From: Bryobacterales bacterium
GTDB taxonomy: Bacteria; Acidobacteriota; Terriglobia; Bryobacterales; Bryobacteraceae
Reading direction: 5' to 3'
DNA: 64,000 nucleotides
NCBI GenBank assembly: GCA_020854055.1
Contig: JADZGD010000044.1
Span: 124,001-188,000, forward strand
The notes beneath the pieces are model-generated. The model ran no database searches, had not been told where the DNA came from, and saw only the letters and a list, made by a program, of their open reading frames with translations. Shown one piece after another: positions 50,483-59,560 of this stretch. Within the stretch, counting starts at the first letter, position 1. Every line of letters starts with the position of its first letter. Both the position numbers and the translations under genes were made by a program.

Positions 50483-51490
50483 ATGGAACTTTTTGAGCTA
50501 ATCCGCAACCTGGTCGATATCGAATCGATCACTGAAAACGAGGAGCAGGCCGGAAACTTCCTGTTTGACTACCTCTCCCCGCTGGCCGCCCGCTATGGTG
50601 GAACCATTGAGCGGATGCCGGTGGAACCGCGCCGCTTCAACGTGCTCGCCTGGTGGGGCGAGCCGCGCGTCACCCTCAGCACGCATCTGGACACTGTGCC
50701 CCCCTTCTTCCCCTCGCGTGAAGATGGCGAATATATCTGGGGCCGCGGTTCCTGCGATGCCAAAGGGATCGCCGCCTGCATGGTCAAAGCCGCCGAAGCG
50801 CTGCTTGCCGATGGTGTCCGCGACATTGCTCTGCTATTTGTCGTCGGTGAGGAACGCAACAGCGCCGGCGCCCACGAAGCCTCCCGCCACGGGCGCGGCA
50901 GCAGGTATCTGATCAACGGCGAACCCACGGAAAACAGGCTCGCCTTAGGCTGCAAGGGCGCGCTGCGATATGAATTCATTGCCCGTGGCCGCATGGCTCA
51001 TTCGGCCTATCCGCACCTGGGCGAATCGGCCATCAACAAGCTGCTCGACGTGCTTCAGGCCACCCGCGCCATTCCCTTGCCCGTGGATGAACTGCTCGGT
51101 GGAGGCAGCCTGAACATCGGCACCATCCAGGGCGGGCGCGCGCCCAACGTCATTGCCGACGAAGCTCGCGCCGAGGTCATGTTCCGCCTGGTTGCCGATA
51201 GCGCGCCGCTGCGGGCGGCGATCGAAAAGGTTTGCGCAGGCAAGGTGGAAGCCCACAACGTGCTGGAAATCCCCGCGCTCAAAATGGAGGCGGTGGAAGG
51301 AATCGAAACCGCCGTTATGGCCTACACCACCGACATTCCCGAATTCAAGGGCCAGTGGGGCCGCCCCCTGTTGCTCGGCCCTGGCACCATTCACGTCGCC
51401 CACACTTCCGAAGAGCGGGTCCCCAAGCGGGAGTTGTTGGACGCGGTCAATCTTTACCAAAAAATGGTGAGGCATTTGCTCACCCGTTAA
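50483..51490 (+). CDS. dapE: M20-family deacylase, probable succinyl-diaminopimelate desuccinylase
   Basis: 335 residues. Metal ligands of the M20 family are visible: His68 and Asp70 catalytic in STHLDTVPP, Asp92 in SCDAKG, Glu123-Glu124 in VGEERNSAGA, Glu147 in NGEPTEN, and a C-terminal histidine in VAHTSEERV. The dimerisation domain (GRMAHSAYPHLGESAINKLL) is in the middle. With dapD at the end of the operon, the likely substrate is N-succinyl-LL-diaminopimelate; LysK- or ArgE-like deacylation is the alternative. First gene after the lysine riboswitch; the ATG lacks a clear ribosome site. Confidence 0.82.
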   Translation: MELFELIRNLVDIESITENEEQAGNFLFDYLSPLAARYGGTIERMPVEPRRFNVLAWWGEPRVTLSTHLDTVPPFFPSREDGEYIWGRGSCDAKGIAACMVKAAEALLADGVRDIALLFVVGEERNSAGAHEASRHGRGSRYLINGEPTENRLALGCKGALRYEFIARGRMAHSAYPHLGESAINKLLDVLQATRAIPLPVDELLGGGSLNIGTIQGGRAPNVIADEARAEVMFRLVADSAPLRAAIEKVCAGKVEAHNVLEIPALKMEAVEGIETAVMAYTTDIPEFKGQWGRPLLLGPGTIHVAHTSEERVPKRELLDAVNLYQKMVRHLLTR

Positions 51491-51506
51491 GGACGTCACA
51501 CAACAG

Positions 51507-52556
51507 ATGGAAAAGCGTATTGAAGTCGGCGTACTCGGCGCCACCGGCATGGTGGGGCAGCACTTTGTGAAGTTTCTCCGGAATCATCCCTGGTTTGATC
51601 TCACCTGGGTCGGCGCGAGCGAGCGTTCCACCGCGAAGCTCTATCGCGACGCCACCAACTGGCGTCTGGATGGCGTCATGCCGGAGAAGGTGGCCGGACT
51701 CACCGTGGAAGAGTGCAAACCCGGCAATGCGCCGCGGCTGGTCTTTTCCGCCATGGACGCCTCGGTTGCCGGCGAGATTGAACGTGCATTCGCCCAGGCG
51801 GGCCACATCGTGGTGTCCAATTCACGCAATCACCGCATGGACGCCGACGTGCCGCTGCTGGTGCCCGAGGTCAATGCCGATCACCTCAAGCTGATTCCGC
51901 TGCAGCAGCGCCAGCGCGGCTGGAAAGGGCAGATTGTCACCAACCCGAACTGCTCCACCGTGGTGCTCACCATGGGACTCGGCCCGTTGAAGCAGTTCGG
52001 CATCACCAAAGTGATCACCACCACCATGCAGGCCATCTCCGGCGCCGGTTATCCCGGTGCCGCTTCCATGGACATCAATGCCAATGTCATCCCCTTCATC
52101 GGTGGCGAAGAGGAGAAAATGCAGCAGGAGACGCAGAAGATTCTCGGCGACTTCACCGGCGATGCCGTGGCGCCGCTGGCGGCCGGCGTCAGCGCCCACT
52201 GCAACCGCGTCCCGGTGTTGGATGGCCACACCATCACCGTCTCGGTGGAACTCGCCTCCAAGCCCGGCGAGGCCGCAATTCTTGAAGCCTTCGAGAAGTT
52301 CTCCGGCCTTCCGCAACAGCGCCACCTGCCCAGCGCTCCCGAGCGCCCCGTGCAGTACATGGCCGATCGCGACCGCCCGCAGCCGCGGCGCGACGTGGAA
52401 CGCGACCACGGCATGGCCGTCTACATCGGCCGCCTGCGTCCCTGTGCGGTGCTCGATTGGAAGTTCGTCGCACTGGGCCACAATACCGTCCGCGGAGCCG
52501 CCGGCGCGGCCGTTCTCAACGCCGAGTTGATGTACTCGGAAGGACTGTTCGACTGA
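51507..52556 (+). CDS. asd: Aspartate-semialdehyde dehydrogenase, archaeal/fungal type
   Basis: 349 residues. NADP-binding GVLGATGMVGQHFVKFL at the N-terminus, catalytic Cys149 in NPNCSTVVLTM, active-site region AISGAGYPGAASMDINANVIPFIGGEEEKM and the histidine in AGVSAHCNRVPVLDGH. Reduces aspartyl phosphate to aspartate semialdehyde in the cytoplasm, feeding lysine, methionine and threonine. Sequence motifs put it in the archaeal/fungal-like subgroup rather than the E. coli type. 16 nt after dapE, 2 nt before lysC. Confidence 0.93.
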   Translation: MEKRIEVGVLGATGMVGQHFVKFLRNHPWFDLTWVGASERSTAKLYRDATNWRLDGVMPEKVAGLTVEECKPGNAPRLVFSAMDASVAGEIERAFAQAGHIVVSNSRNHRMDADVPLLVPEVNADHLKLIPLQQRQRGWKGQIVTNPNCSTVVLTMGLGPLKQFGITKVITTTMQAISGAGYPGAASMDINANVIPFIGGEEEKMQQETQKILGDFTGDAVAPLAAGVSAHCNRVPVLDGHTITVSVELASKPGEAAILEAFEKFSGLPQQRHLPSAPERPVQYMADRDRPQPRRDVERDHGMAVYIGRLRPCAVLDWKFVALGHNTVRGAAGAAVLNAELMYSEGLFD

Positions 52557-52558
52557 AT

Positions 52559-53932
52559 ATGATCGTGATGAAATTCGGCGGAACCTCGGTTGAGTCCGCC
52601 ACTGCCATCGAGCGTGTCGCCGGCATTGTCCGCGATCGTCTGCCCGAAAAGCCCATCGTCGTGGTATCGGCGATGGGCAAGACCACGAATAAGCTGCTGG
52701 CCATCGCCTCGGCCGCCATCAACGGCGAGCGCCAGCGCGCCATCGATCTCGCCATCGACCTGCAGGACTTCCACTTTCGCGAGTCGCTCCGCATCACCTG
52801 TGAGCAGGAACGCCAGGAGCTGGAACGTTTCCTCAACGTTACGTTTCAGGAGCTGAAAGAACTCATCCGCGGCCTGGTCGTATTGGGCGAACTGACGCCC
52901 CGCTCGATCGATGCCATCTCCAGTTACGGCGAGCGCCTCTCGAGTGTCATCGTCGCCCATGCCTTCCGTTACTTCGGCATCCCCACCGAGCACATCGACT
53001 CGCGCAAGGTCATCGTTACCGATTCCCGCCACACCCAGGCCGCGCCCATTCTGGAGGAGACCTACTCGCGCCTGGCCGGCCAGGTCCGCCCGGTTGCCGA
53101 ACAGAATGTGGTCGTGATGGGCGGCTTTATCGGCGCTACCGAAGCCGGCGCAACCAGCACGCTCGGCCGCGGCGGATCGGATTTCACTGCTTCCATCGTG
53201 GGAGCCGGCATTGGCGCCTCGGAAATCCAGATCTGGACCGACGTCGACGGCATGCTCACCGGAGATCCGCGCATTCTGCCCGGCGCCGGCCACCGCGTGC
53301 GCCTCATCTCGTTTGCCGAAGCGGCGGAACTTGCCTACTTCGGCGCTAAGATCCTCCACCCGGCCACTGTCGTGCCGGCCATGGAGAGGAACATTCCAGT
53401 GCATATCCTCAACTCCCGCCGGCCCCAGGTGGAGGGCACGCGCGTCGTCGCCGAGGCCGTACACTGCGCCAATGCCGTCAAGTCCATCGCCTGCAAAGGC
53501 AACATCACCGTGGTCAACATTCATTCCACGCGCATGCTGATGGCCCACGGCTTCCTGCACCGTATCTTCGAGGTGTTTGACCGCTTTGAAACTCCGGTCG
53601 ACATGGTGACCACCTCCGAGGTCAGCGTCTCGCTCACCGTCGATCAGCCCGGGAGGCTCGAGGATATCGTCGAGGAGTTGAGCGCCTTCGCCGAAGTCGA
53701 GGTGGATCCCAACCAGGCCATCGTCTGCCTGGTGGGCGACAACATTCGGTATACTCCACACGTTGCCGGCAGGGTGTTCAACGCTCTGGGCGGCATTAAC
53801 GTCAGAATGATTTCCCAGGGCGCTTCGCTGCTCAATTTGAGTGTTGTCGTGAGCCAGGACGATCTGGTGAAATCCGTGGAGGCGCTGCACGCCGAGTTCT
53901 TCCGGGAACTCGACCCGGCAGTGTTTGACTAG
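52559..53932 (+). CDS. lysC: Aspartate kinase
   Basis: 457 residues from ATG 52559 (the frame is open further upstream inside asd; MKFGG at 52568 is the other possible start). N-terminal kinase with MKFGGTSVESATAIERV, FIGATEAGATSTLGRGGSDFTASIVG and EIQIWTDVDGMLTGDPR; C-terminal tandem ACT domains from about 310 (NITVVNIHSTRMLMAHGFLHRIFEVF; VDMVTTSEVSVSLTVD; INVRMISQGASLLNLSVVV), the usual site of lysine or threonine feedback. The length fits the monofunctional LysC/AK-III group. First step of the aspartate pathway. Confidence 0.95.
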   Translation: MIVMKFGGTSVESATAIERVAGIVRDRLPEKPIVVVSAMGKTTNKLLAIASAAINGERQRAIDLAIDLQDFHFRESLRITCEQERQELERFLNVTFQELKELIRGLVVLGELTPRSIDAISSYGERLSSVIVAHAFRYFGIPTEHIDSRKVIVTDSRHTQAAPILEETYSRLAGQVRPVAEQNVVVMGGFIGATEAGATSTLGRGGSDFTASIVGAGIGASEIQIWTDVDGMLTGDPRILPGAGHRVRLISFAEAAELAYFGAKILHPATVVPAMERNIPVHILNSRRPQVEGTRVVAEAVHCANAVKSIACKGNITVVNIHSTRMLMAHGFLHRIFEVFDRFETPVDMVTTSEVSVSLTVDQPGRLEDIVEELSAFAEVEVDPNQAIVCLVGDNIRYTPHVAGRVFNALGGINVRMISQGASLLNLSVVVSQDDLVKSVEALHAEFFRELDPAVFD

Positions 53933-53936
53933 CGCC

Positions 53937-54632
53937 ATGGCGAAAAATCTTGCGATCGTCGGCTATGGGAAGATGGGCCGGTTCATTGAGCAACTCGCTC
54001 CCGAATATGGATTCGATCCCGTTCTCAAACTCGACGAGTTCAATAACGCCGGCTACCGGGCAATGACCGCCGAAAACTTCCGCGCCATCGACGTGGCCAT
54101 CGAGTTTTCCGTGCCCGCCGCTGCCATCGGCAACATCGAGCGCCTGGCCGCGCTGGGCGTCAATACCGTGGTGGGAACCACCGGTTGGCTCGATCAACTG
54201 GAGCATGTCCGCCAACTGGTGGAACGGGCGGGCAACGGCCTGGTCTGGAGTCCGAACTACTCCATCGGCGTCAACGTCTTCCTGCGTGCCGCCGCCGAGG
54301 TATCCCGCCTGCTCGCCGCTTATCCCGAGTACGGCGCCTGGGCCTGGGAGATCCATCACATCACCAAAAAGGATGCGCCCTCGGGTACGCTCCTCAAGTT
54401 GGTTGAGGAAATGAAAAACGCCGGCTACGACCGGCCCATTGACGTCAGCGCCAACCGCGCCGGGGCGCATCCGGGAACGCACGAGATCGGCTTCGATTCG
54501 GCGGCCGATACCATCACCCTGCGCCACGCCGCTCGTTCCCGCGAGGGTTTTGCGCGCGGCGCGCTCAAGGCCGCCCAGTGGATCGGCGGAAAAAAGGGCT
54601 TTTACGAATTCAAGGATATTCTTTTCAGTTAG
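53937..54632 (+). CDS. dapB: 4-hydroxy-tetrahydrodipicolinate reductase, short form
   Basis: 231 residues from ATG 53937, 4 nt after lysC. The nucleotide-binding motif is GYGKMGR (9-15), shorter than in E. coli DapB (273 residues). Active-site EIHHITKKDAPSGT (138-151) has His140/His141 and Lys144/Lys145. Uses NAD(P)H to reduce the DapA product. GTTGW (80-84) is the usual VVGTTG motif. The compact N-terminal half resembles short DapB forms of some other phyla. Confidence 0.92.
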   Translation: MAKNLAIVGYGKMGRFIEQLAPEYGFDPVLKLDEFNNAGYRAMTAENFRAIDVAIEFSVPAAAIGNIERLAALGVNTVVGTTGWLDQLEHVRQLVERAGNGLVWSPNYSIGVNVFLRAAAEVSRLLAAYPEYGAWAWEIHHITKKDAPSGTLLKLVEEMKNAGYDRPIDVSANRAGAHPGTHEIGFDSAADTITLRHAARSREGFARGALKAAQWIGGKKGFYEFKDILFS

Positions 54633-54644
54633 TGGAGGTGGTAC

Positions 54645-55523
54645 ATGTTTACTGGTTGTGGCACGGCGCTGGTAACTCCGTTTCTTCCCGATTTCTCGCT
54701 CGATGAGGCGGGGCTCAGAAGCCTGGCGCGGCGCCAGATCGACGCCGGCATCAATTTTCTGGTCCCCTGTGGAACCACCGGCGAGAGTCCCACGCTCAGC
54801 CGCGCCGAGCACCTGCGCGTCATCGAGATCGTCGTTGAAGAGGCCCGCGGCAAGGTTCCCGTACTCGGCGGGGCGGGCGGATACAATACGCGCGAAGTGA
54901 TTGAACTGGCCGGCGAGCTGAAGGCGCGCGGAGTCGATGGCATCCTCTCGGTTACGCCCTACTACAACAAGCCGACGCAGGAAGGACTCTTCCAACACTA
55001 CCAGGCCATTGCCGCCGCGGTGGCGTTGCCCATCATCGTCTACAGCGTGCAGGGCCGCACCGGGACCAACGTGGAGCCTGCCACCCTGCGCCGCCTGGCC
55101 GCCATCCCCAATATCATCGGAGTCAAAGAGGCATCCGGCAACATCGGCCAGCAGGCCAGCATCGCCGCTACCGTGCCCGAAGATTTTCTTGTGCTCAGTG
55201 GCGACGACGCCATTAGCCTGCCGCTGATCGCCCTCGGCGGCAAAGGGGTGATCTCGGTCGCCTCAAACGAAATTCCTGCTGAAATGACCGCCCTCGCCCG
55301 CAAAGCAATCGCGGGCGACTTTGTTGGCGCCCGCGCGCTGCAGAAAAAATATCTCCCCCTGATGGAAGTGAATTTCGTCGAATCGAACCCCATCCCGGTG
55401 AAGGCGGCCATGGCCGCCATGGGACTCCTTCAGCCCGTATGGCGGTTGCCGCTGGTGCCGCCCCGGCCGCAGAGCCAGGAGAAGATCGAAGGCGTCTTGC
55501 GCGCCACCGGCCTGATGGCCTAA
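54645..55523 (+). CDS. dapA: 4-hydroxy-tetrahydrodipicolinate synthase
   Basis: 292 residues, with GGAGG 6 nt before the ATG. Schiff-base Lys161 in GVKEASG, Tyr133 in IVYSV, and Thr44 in CGTTGES are all at the same numbers as in E. coli DapA, and TPYYNKPTQEG is intact. Condenses pyruvate and aspartate semialdehyde. A small variation is YSVQGRTG in place of the more common YNVPGRTG. Followed by dapD after 14 nt. Confidence 0.95.
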   Translation: MFTGCGTALVTPFLPDFSLDEAGLRSLARRQIDAGINFLVPCGTTGESPTLSRAEHLRVIEIVVEEARGKVPVLGGAGGYNTREVIELAGELKARGVDGILSVTPYYNKPTQEGLFQHYQAIAAAVALPIIVYSVQGRTGTNVEPATLRRLAAIPNIIGVKEASGNIGQQASIAATVPEDFLVLSGDDAISLPLIALGGKGVISVASNEIPAEMTALARKAIAGDFVGARALQKKYLPLMEVNFVESNPIPVKAAMAAMGLLQPVWRLPLVPPRPQSQEKIEGVLRATGLMA

Positions 55524-55537
55524 GGAAGGACATCCCG

Positions 55538-56374
55538 GTGCAAGCTCAAATCGAACAGCTTTTCGCCTCCAATCCGCCCAAATTTCAGGATGCCGATTTT
55601 GAACTCTTCGCCCGCTTCAAACAGGCGCTGAACGAGGGTGAAATCCGCGCCGCCGAGCCCGCCGCCAACTCCCCCACCGGATGGCGCGTAAATGCCTGGG
55701 TGAAGAAGGGCATCCTGGCCGGCTTTCGCATGGGAGTGATTGTCGATTGGTCCATCGACACCGAACGCCAGCCCTGGTTCGACAAGAGCACCTATCCGGT
55801 ACGGCAGTTTACCGGCAGTGAGTCGGTTCGCATCGTGCCCGGCGGCTCCAGCATTCGTGACGGCTGCTTCATTGGCCGCGGCGTCACCTGCATGCCGCCT
55901 ATGTACGTCAACACCGGCGCCTGGGTCGGCGGCGGTACCATGATCGATTCTCACGCGCTGGTGGGCAGTTGCGCCCAGATCGGAGAGCGCTGCCACATCT
56001 CGGCCGGCTCGCAGATCGGCGGCGTGCTCGAACCGGTCGGCGCGCTGCCGGTCATCATCGAAGACGAGGTGCTGGTGGGCGGCAACTGTGGAGTTTATGA
56101 AGGAACCATCGTGAAGCGCCGCGCCGTGCTCGGAACCGGAACCATCCTCAATCGCTCGACGCCGGTCTATGACCTGGTTCGCGGCGAAGTCTACTCGGGC
56201 TCGGGCGATGCGCCCATCGTGATTCCCGAAGGCGCGGTGGTTGTCGCCGGCGCCCGCGCCATCCCCCACGGCAAGGGGCAGGAGTGGAACATCTCCCTCT
56301 ACACGCCGGTCATCGTGAAGTACCGCGATGACAAGACCGATTCGCGGATTCAACTGGAAGACGTGCTGCGGTAA
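55538..56374 (+). CDS. dapD: Tetrahydrodipicolinate N-succinyltransferase
   Basis: 278 residues from GTG 55538, with AAGGAAGGA 7 nt upstream. An N-terminal helical part is followed by a left-handed beta-helix of hexapeptide repeats (DGCFIGRGVTCMPPMYVNTGAWVGGGTMIDSHALVGSCAQIGERCHISAGSQIGG) and the DapD-type loop and C-terminus. Uses succinyl-CoA; with DapE it defines the succinylase branch. The aminotransferase dapC and the epimerase dapF are not in the window. Last 25 nt overlap the end of the opposing glycosyltransferase gene. Confidence 0.94.
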   Translation: MQAQIEQLFASNPPKFQDADFELFARFKQALNEGEIRAAEPAANSPTGWRVNAWVKKGILAGFRMGVIVDWSIDTERQPWFDKSTYPVRQFTGSESVRIVPGGSSIRDGCFIGRGVTCMPPMYVNTGAWVGGGTMIDSHALVGSCAQIGERCHISAGSQIGGVLEPVGALPVIIEDEVLVGGNCGVYEGTIVKRRAVLGTGTILNRSTPVYDLVRGEVYSGSGDAPIVIPEGAVVVAGARAIPHGKGQEWNISLYTPVIVKYRDDKTDSRIQLEDVLR

Positions 56375-57450
56375 ATCGCTGCGAGCGTCCGTTGGGCCGC
56401 CTGCTGCCACGAATACAACCGCGCCCGCGCCGGTCCCCCCTCGTCCACGGGCGGCCGTTCGATCAGGCGCTCCATCACCCCGAGCATCGCCTGTTCGTCT
56501 TCGGGCGGGAAGGTTTCCGCTGCCCGCCCGGCAATCTCCACCAGCGGCTCAATGGCCGAACACGCCGTGGGGATGCCCGCCGCCAGCGCCTCCAACACCG
56601 GCATGCCAAAACCCTCGAATGTCGAAGGGTAGATAAACCCACGCGCCCGGCGGTACAGTCGGTAGAGTTCGTCCCGCTCGATCCAGCCGGTAATACGTAC
56701 CGAATCCCGCAGCCCCAGTTCACCGATGACCGCCTCTACCCGGCCGGTTTGAAACCCGCGCATTCCGGCCAGCACCAGCCGGTATTCCGGATGCGCTTCG
56801 CGGAAGCGCGCGAACACCCGCACCAGCCGCTCGATGTTCTTGTGCGGATGCAGTGTGGAGACGCACAACCACAGCGGCTCCACCGCTTCCATCCGCCGCG
56901 CCTGGCCCAATGCAAAGAACCGTTCATCCACCCCATGGGGAATCGTCACCACCCGCTCCGGCTTGAGCGGGTAATAGCGCAGCAGATCTTCCCGCGTTGC
57001 TTCCGAAGGAGCCACCAGCGTTCGCGAAACGCGCGCCGAGATCCACAGCATCAAGCGCCAGGCCGGCAGGTCGAACCGCCGGAAGTGTTCCGGGTGCCGC
57101 TTATGCTGCAGGTCGTGAAACACGGTGACGTTCACAGCCGGTGACAACGCCGCGGCGGTAAAGCCGGGATTGAACATCACATCCAGCCGCCGCCGCACCG
57201 CTTCGAGCGGCAACACGGTCTGCTCCCACAACAGCCGTGCCGGCCGGTTCCGGCCCGTCACTGCCTGCCGGACAATCCGAAAATTCTCCGCCTCGGGCGC
57301 CAGGTCCTTGCCCGTTTCCCGGTTCACGAAAACGAAGTACCGGTTCGCGCCGTCAATCGCCGCCAGCGCCGCCAGCAGGCTCCGCAGATAGACCTCCGTC
57401 CCACCCACGCCGCCGGGAATCAGGTAGAGAGCGTTCACGCCGATACGCAC
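56350..57450 (-). CDS. Glycosyltransferase family 4 (GT-B)
   Basis: 366 residues. N-terminal GGVGGTEVYLRSLLAAL region and a C-terminal nucleotide-sugar domain with GFIYPSTFEGFGMPVLEALAAGIPTACS, which holds the EX7E motif of GT4. LVAPSEATREDLLRYYPLKPERVVTIPHGVD is another family block. Cytoplasmic or membrane-associated enzyme adding a sugar from a nucleotide donor; substrate unknown. Last gene of the leftward glycosylation operon, 24 nt after the TMTC-like gene. Confidence 0.9.
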   Translation of the reverse strand: MRIGVNALYLIPGGVGGTEVYLRSLLAALAAIDGANRYFVFVNRETGKDLAPEAENFRIVRQAVTGRNRPARLLWEQTVLPLEAVRRRLDVMFNPGFTAAALSPAVNVTVFHDLQHKRHPEHFRRFDLPAWRLMLWISARVSRTLVAPSEATREDLLRYYPLKPERVVTIPHGVDERFFALGQARRMEAVEPLWLCVSTLHPHKNIERLVRVFARFREAHPEYRLVLAGMRGFQTGRVEAVIGELGLRDSVRITGWIERDELYRLYRRARGFIYPSTFEGFGMPVLEALAAGIPTACSAIEPLVEIAGRAAETFPPEDEQAMLGVMERLIERPPVDEGGPARARLYSWQQAAQRTLAAIYRSTSSS

Positions 57451-57474
57451 GGTATCTCCTCGCCGCTCGCGGCC

Positions 57475-59211
57475 TTACCGTCCGCCGCCGGCCTGCCGCA
57501 GCGCCACCGCCAGGGCCTCCCGGCCGCCTGGCACGTCCGGTTTGATGGCGAGCATCTTCTGGTAGGCGGCCACCGCCTCGGCGTACCGCGCCCGCGTCAT
57601 GAACACATTCCCGCGGTAGAAGTAGATCATCTCGTTGTTGGGATTCAGTTGCTCCGCCGTCGCCAGCGCCTCCAGCGCCCTCTCCGCCATACCCTGCTTG
57701 CCGGCAATCATTCCGAGCGTTGCGTACAAATGCCCGTCGCCATAGCGCGTCTTTTCCCGGTCCAGCATCGCCAGCGCCTCTTCCGGCTTTCCGGCGCAAT
57801 CGAGCGCCAGCGCCCAATCCACCCATAGTCGCGCCTGCGGTTTCGCGGTGAATGTTTTCGCCCGCTCGTAGGCCGATGCCGCTTCCTGGCAGCGCCCGGC
57901 CTGGTAATAAGCAAAGCCCAGTTGGAATTGCGCGCGTGGACTGGCCGGTTCCTTCGCTGTCACGTCTTCCCATAACGCCACCTCGCTGGTCCACACGGCG
58001 GCGCGCTGGTAGGTTGCCGCCGCCAGCGCCGCCGCTACCGCGCACAGCGTGACTCCCGCCACCTGGGGGCTCGCCTTCCAGCGCGCCACCAGGTCGGCCA
58101 CCACCAACAACAATCCCAGCATGGGAAGATACGTGCGGCGCTCCGCCAGCATGTCCTGAATCGGCACGAATGACGACGTCGGCGCTAACAACAGCAGGAA
58201 GACCAGCACTCCGAAACTCGCTAGCGGAAAGCGCTTCCGGATCATCCAGGCCGCCACTGCCAGCCCTGCCAGCGCCGCCAACCCGAAGATCGCGCCATGA
58301 TCCAGAATGGATTTGGATAACGGGAACGTGTGGTCGGCGTTCTGCCCCACCGGCAGCACGAACATTCTCACGTAGACCCAGATCACCCGGCACTGGGTGA
58401 AAAAGTAGCGCGCCGGCGTGATCTGATCCAGATGGAAGCCGGCCGAGTCCGACCCGCTCAATACCCGGAAGACAATACTGAGCCCCGCTGCCGCCGCCGC
58501 GCCCAGCGGAACGTAAAGCTTCCAGTTCCGCCGGATGCCCTCCAATTTGAATCCGGGGTTCCAGTAGTAGTCGGTCGCCAATAGCAGCGCCGGCAGCACC
58601 GCGATGTGTTCTTTGCTCATCACCCCCAGCCCGAACAGCACCACCACGCCCGCCGCTACCGGCAACGTTACCGCTCTCTCGCGCCGGTACAGGAACAGCG
58701 CGTAGGCGCCCCAGGCGAACAGCACGCTGAGCGCTTCCGAACGCCCCGCCACGTAAGCCACCGATTCGGTCTCGAGCGGGTGCAGAAGGAAGACCGCCGC
58801 GGCAAATAGCGCCGCCATCCGCTGTTTGTACTCGCCGCGCCGCTCATCCGGCCGGCTCCATTCGAGCAATCGCAGCACGATCAGATACACCAGCGCGGAG
58901 TTGGCCAGGTGCAGCGCCAGGTTTCCCACATGGTAAGAGAAGGGCTCCAGCCCCGACGCCTGGAAGTTCAGCCAGTAGGAAAGCATCAGCACCGGCCGTA
59001 CGCCGCTCATCCACGATGCGAGGGATCGCGGCGGCTCGAACATCGGCAGGTAGATGTCATCAAATACGAACGGCCCGTGGAGCGCCCGCCCATAGGCAAT
59101 CCACGCCGCCAGCGCCACGGCAATTGCCGCGGCCCACAGCAGCCGGTTCCAGTGCGCTTTGCCGTCCGTCCGCTGCTGCCGGATCACCACCGGTCGCTTC
59201 GCTTTACTCAT
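57475..59211 (-). CDS. TMTC-like GT-C membrane glycosyltransferase with TPR domain
   Basis: 578 residues from ATG 59211, overlapping the DUF2304 gene by 8 nt. About ten transmembrane helices fill residues 20-400. The first periplasmic loop has GPFVFDD, a GT-C-type acidic pair, and HPLETESVAYVAGRSE matches the HP-TEAV-VGR block of TMTC O-mannosyltransferases. Residues about 420-575 contain four TPR units (AQFQLGFAYYQAGRCQEAASAYERA; IYFYRGNVFMTRARYAEAVAAYQKML). It probably transfers a sugar from a lipid-phosphate donor to exported protein or glycan. Specificity is inferred only. Confidence 0.85.
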   Translation of the reverse strand: MSKAKRPVVIRQQRTDGKAHWNRLLWAAAIAVALAAWIAYGRALHGPFVFDDIYLPMFEPPRSLASWMSGVRPVLMLSYWLNFQASGLEPFSYHVGNLALHLANSALVYLIVLRLLEWSRPDERRGEYKQRMAALFAAAVFLLHPLETESVAYVAGRSEALSVLFAWGAYALFLYRRERAVTLPVAAGVVVLFGLGVMSKEHIAVLPALLLATDYYWNPGFKLEGIRRNWKLYVPLGAAAAAGLSIVFRVLSGSDSAGFHLDQITPARYFFTQCRVIWVYVRMFVLPVGQNADHTFPLSKSILDHGAIFGLAALAGLAVAAWMIRKRFPLASFGVLVFLLLLAPTSSFVPIQDMLAERRTYLPMLGLLLVVADLVARWKASPQVAGVTLCAVAAALAAATYQRAAVWTSEVALWEDVTAKEPASPRAQFQLGFAYYQAGRCQEAASAYERAKTFTAKPQARLWVDWALALDCAGKPEEALAMLDREKTRYGDGHLYATLGMIAGKQGMAERALEALATAEQLNPNNEMIYFYRGNVFMTRARYAEAVAAYQKMLAIKPDVPGGREALAVALRQAGGGR

Positions 59212-59560
59212 GCGGTTGGCGGTCCATCGAGCGAAGTTCAAATTCGAGAATGGCCACCCGCTGAGCCAGTGCGACGTTGGAATCCTTCAATGCCGACAGG
59301 ATCATCGAAAACCGGTAAAACACCAGAAAACCAATTCCCAGAATGACGAACAGGAGCACCGCCGGCGGGTAGGAGACCCCGAGAAAATCCGCCATGTGGT
59401 CGAGCAGGCCGTGCCATTGCGATAGCGCCAGCAGCAGCACTCCCGCCCCCAGCCAGCTCACCGAATACTCCACCCGGATGTGCGCCCGCCGCAGCGATGC
59501 CAGTACCGTGGCGATCAACAGGATGCTGAACCCGGTCATCAAATTCAATAGCCGGTCCAT
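59204..59560 (-). CDS. DUF2304 membrane protein
   Basis: 118 residues: three transmembrane helices (about 8-21, 35-50, 66-85) and a C-terminal coiled coil (ALKDSNVALAQRVAILEFELRSMD), the pattern of DUF2304. This family commonly sits next to polyprenyl-phosphate sugar synthases of GT2, exactly as here (the GT2 gene ends at the adjacent base). A role as membrane partner or scaffold is inferred. Confidence 0.85.
   Translation of the reverse strand: MDRLLNLMTGFSILLIATVLASLRRAHIRVEYSVSWLGAGVLLLALSQWHGLLDHMADFLGVSYPPAVLLFVILGIGFLVFYRFSMILSALKDSNVALAQRVAILEFELRSMDRQPHE

Noticed and set aside
52421..53938. 505-codon minus-strand frame opposite lysC
   Set aside because: Shadow of lysC, which has full kinase and ACT motifs.
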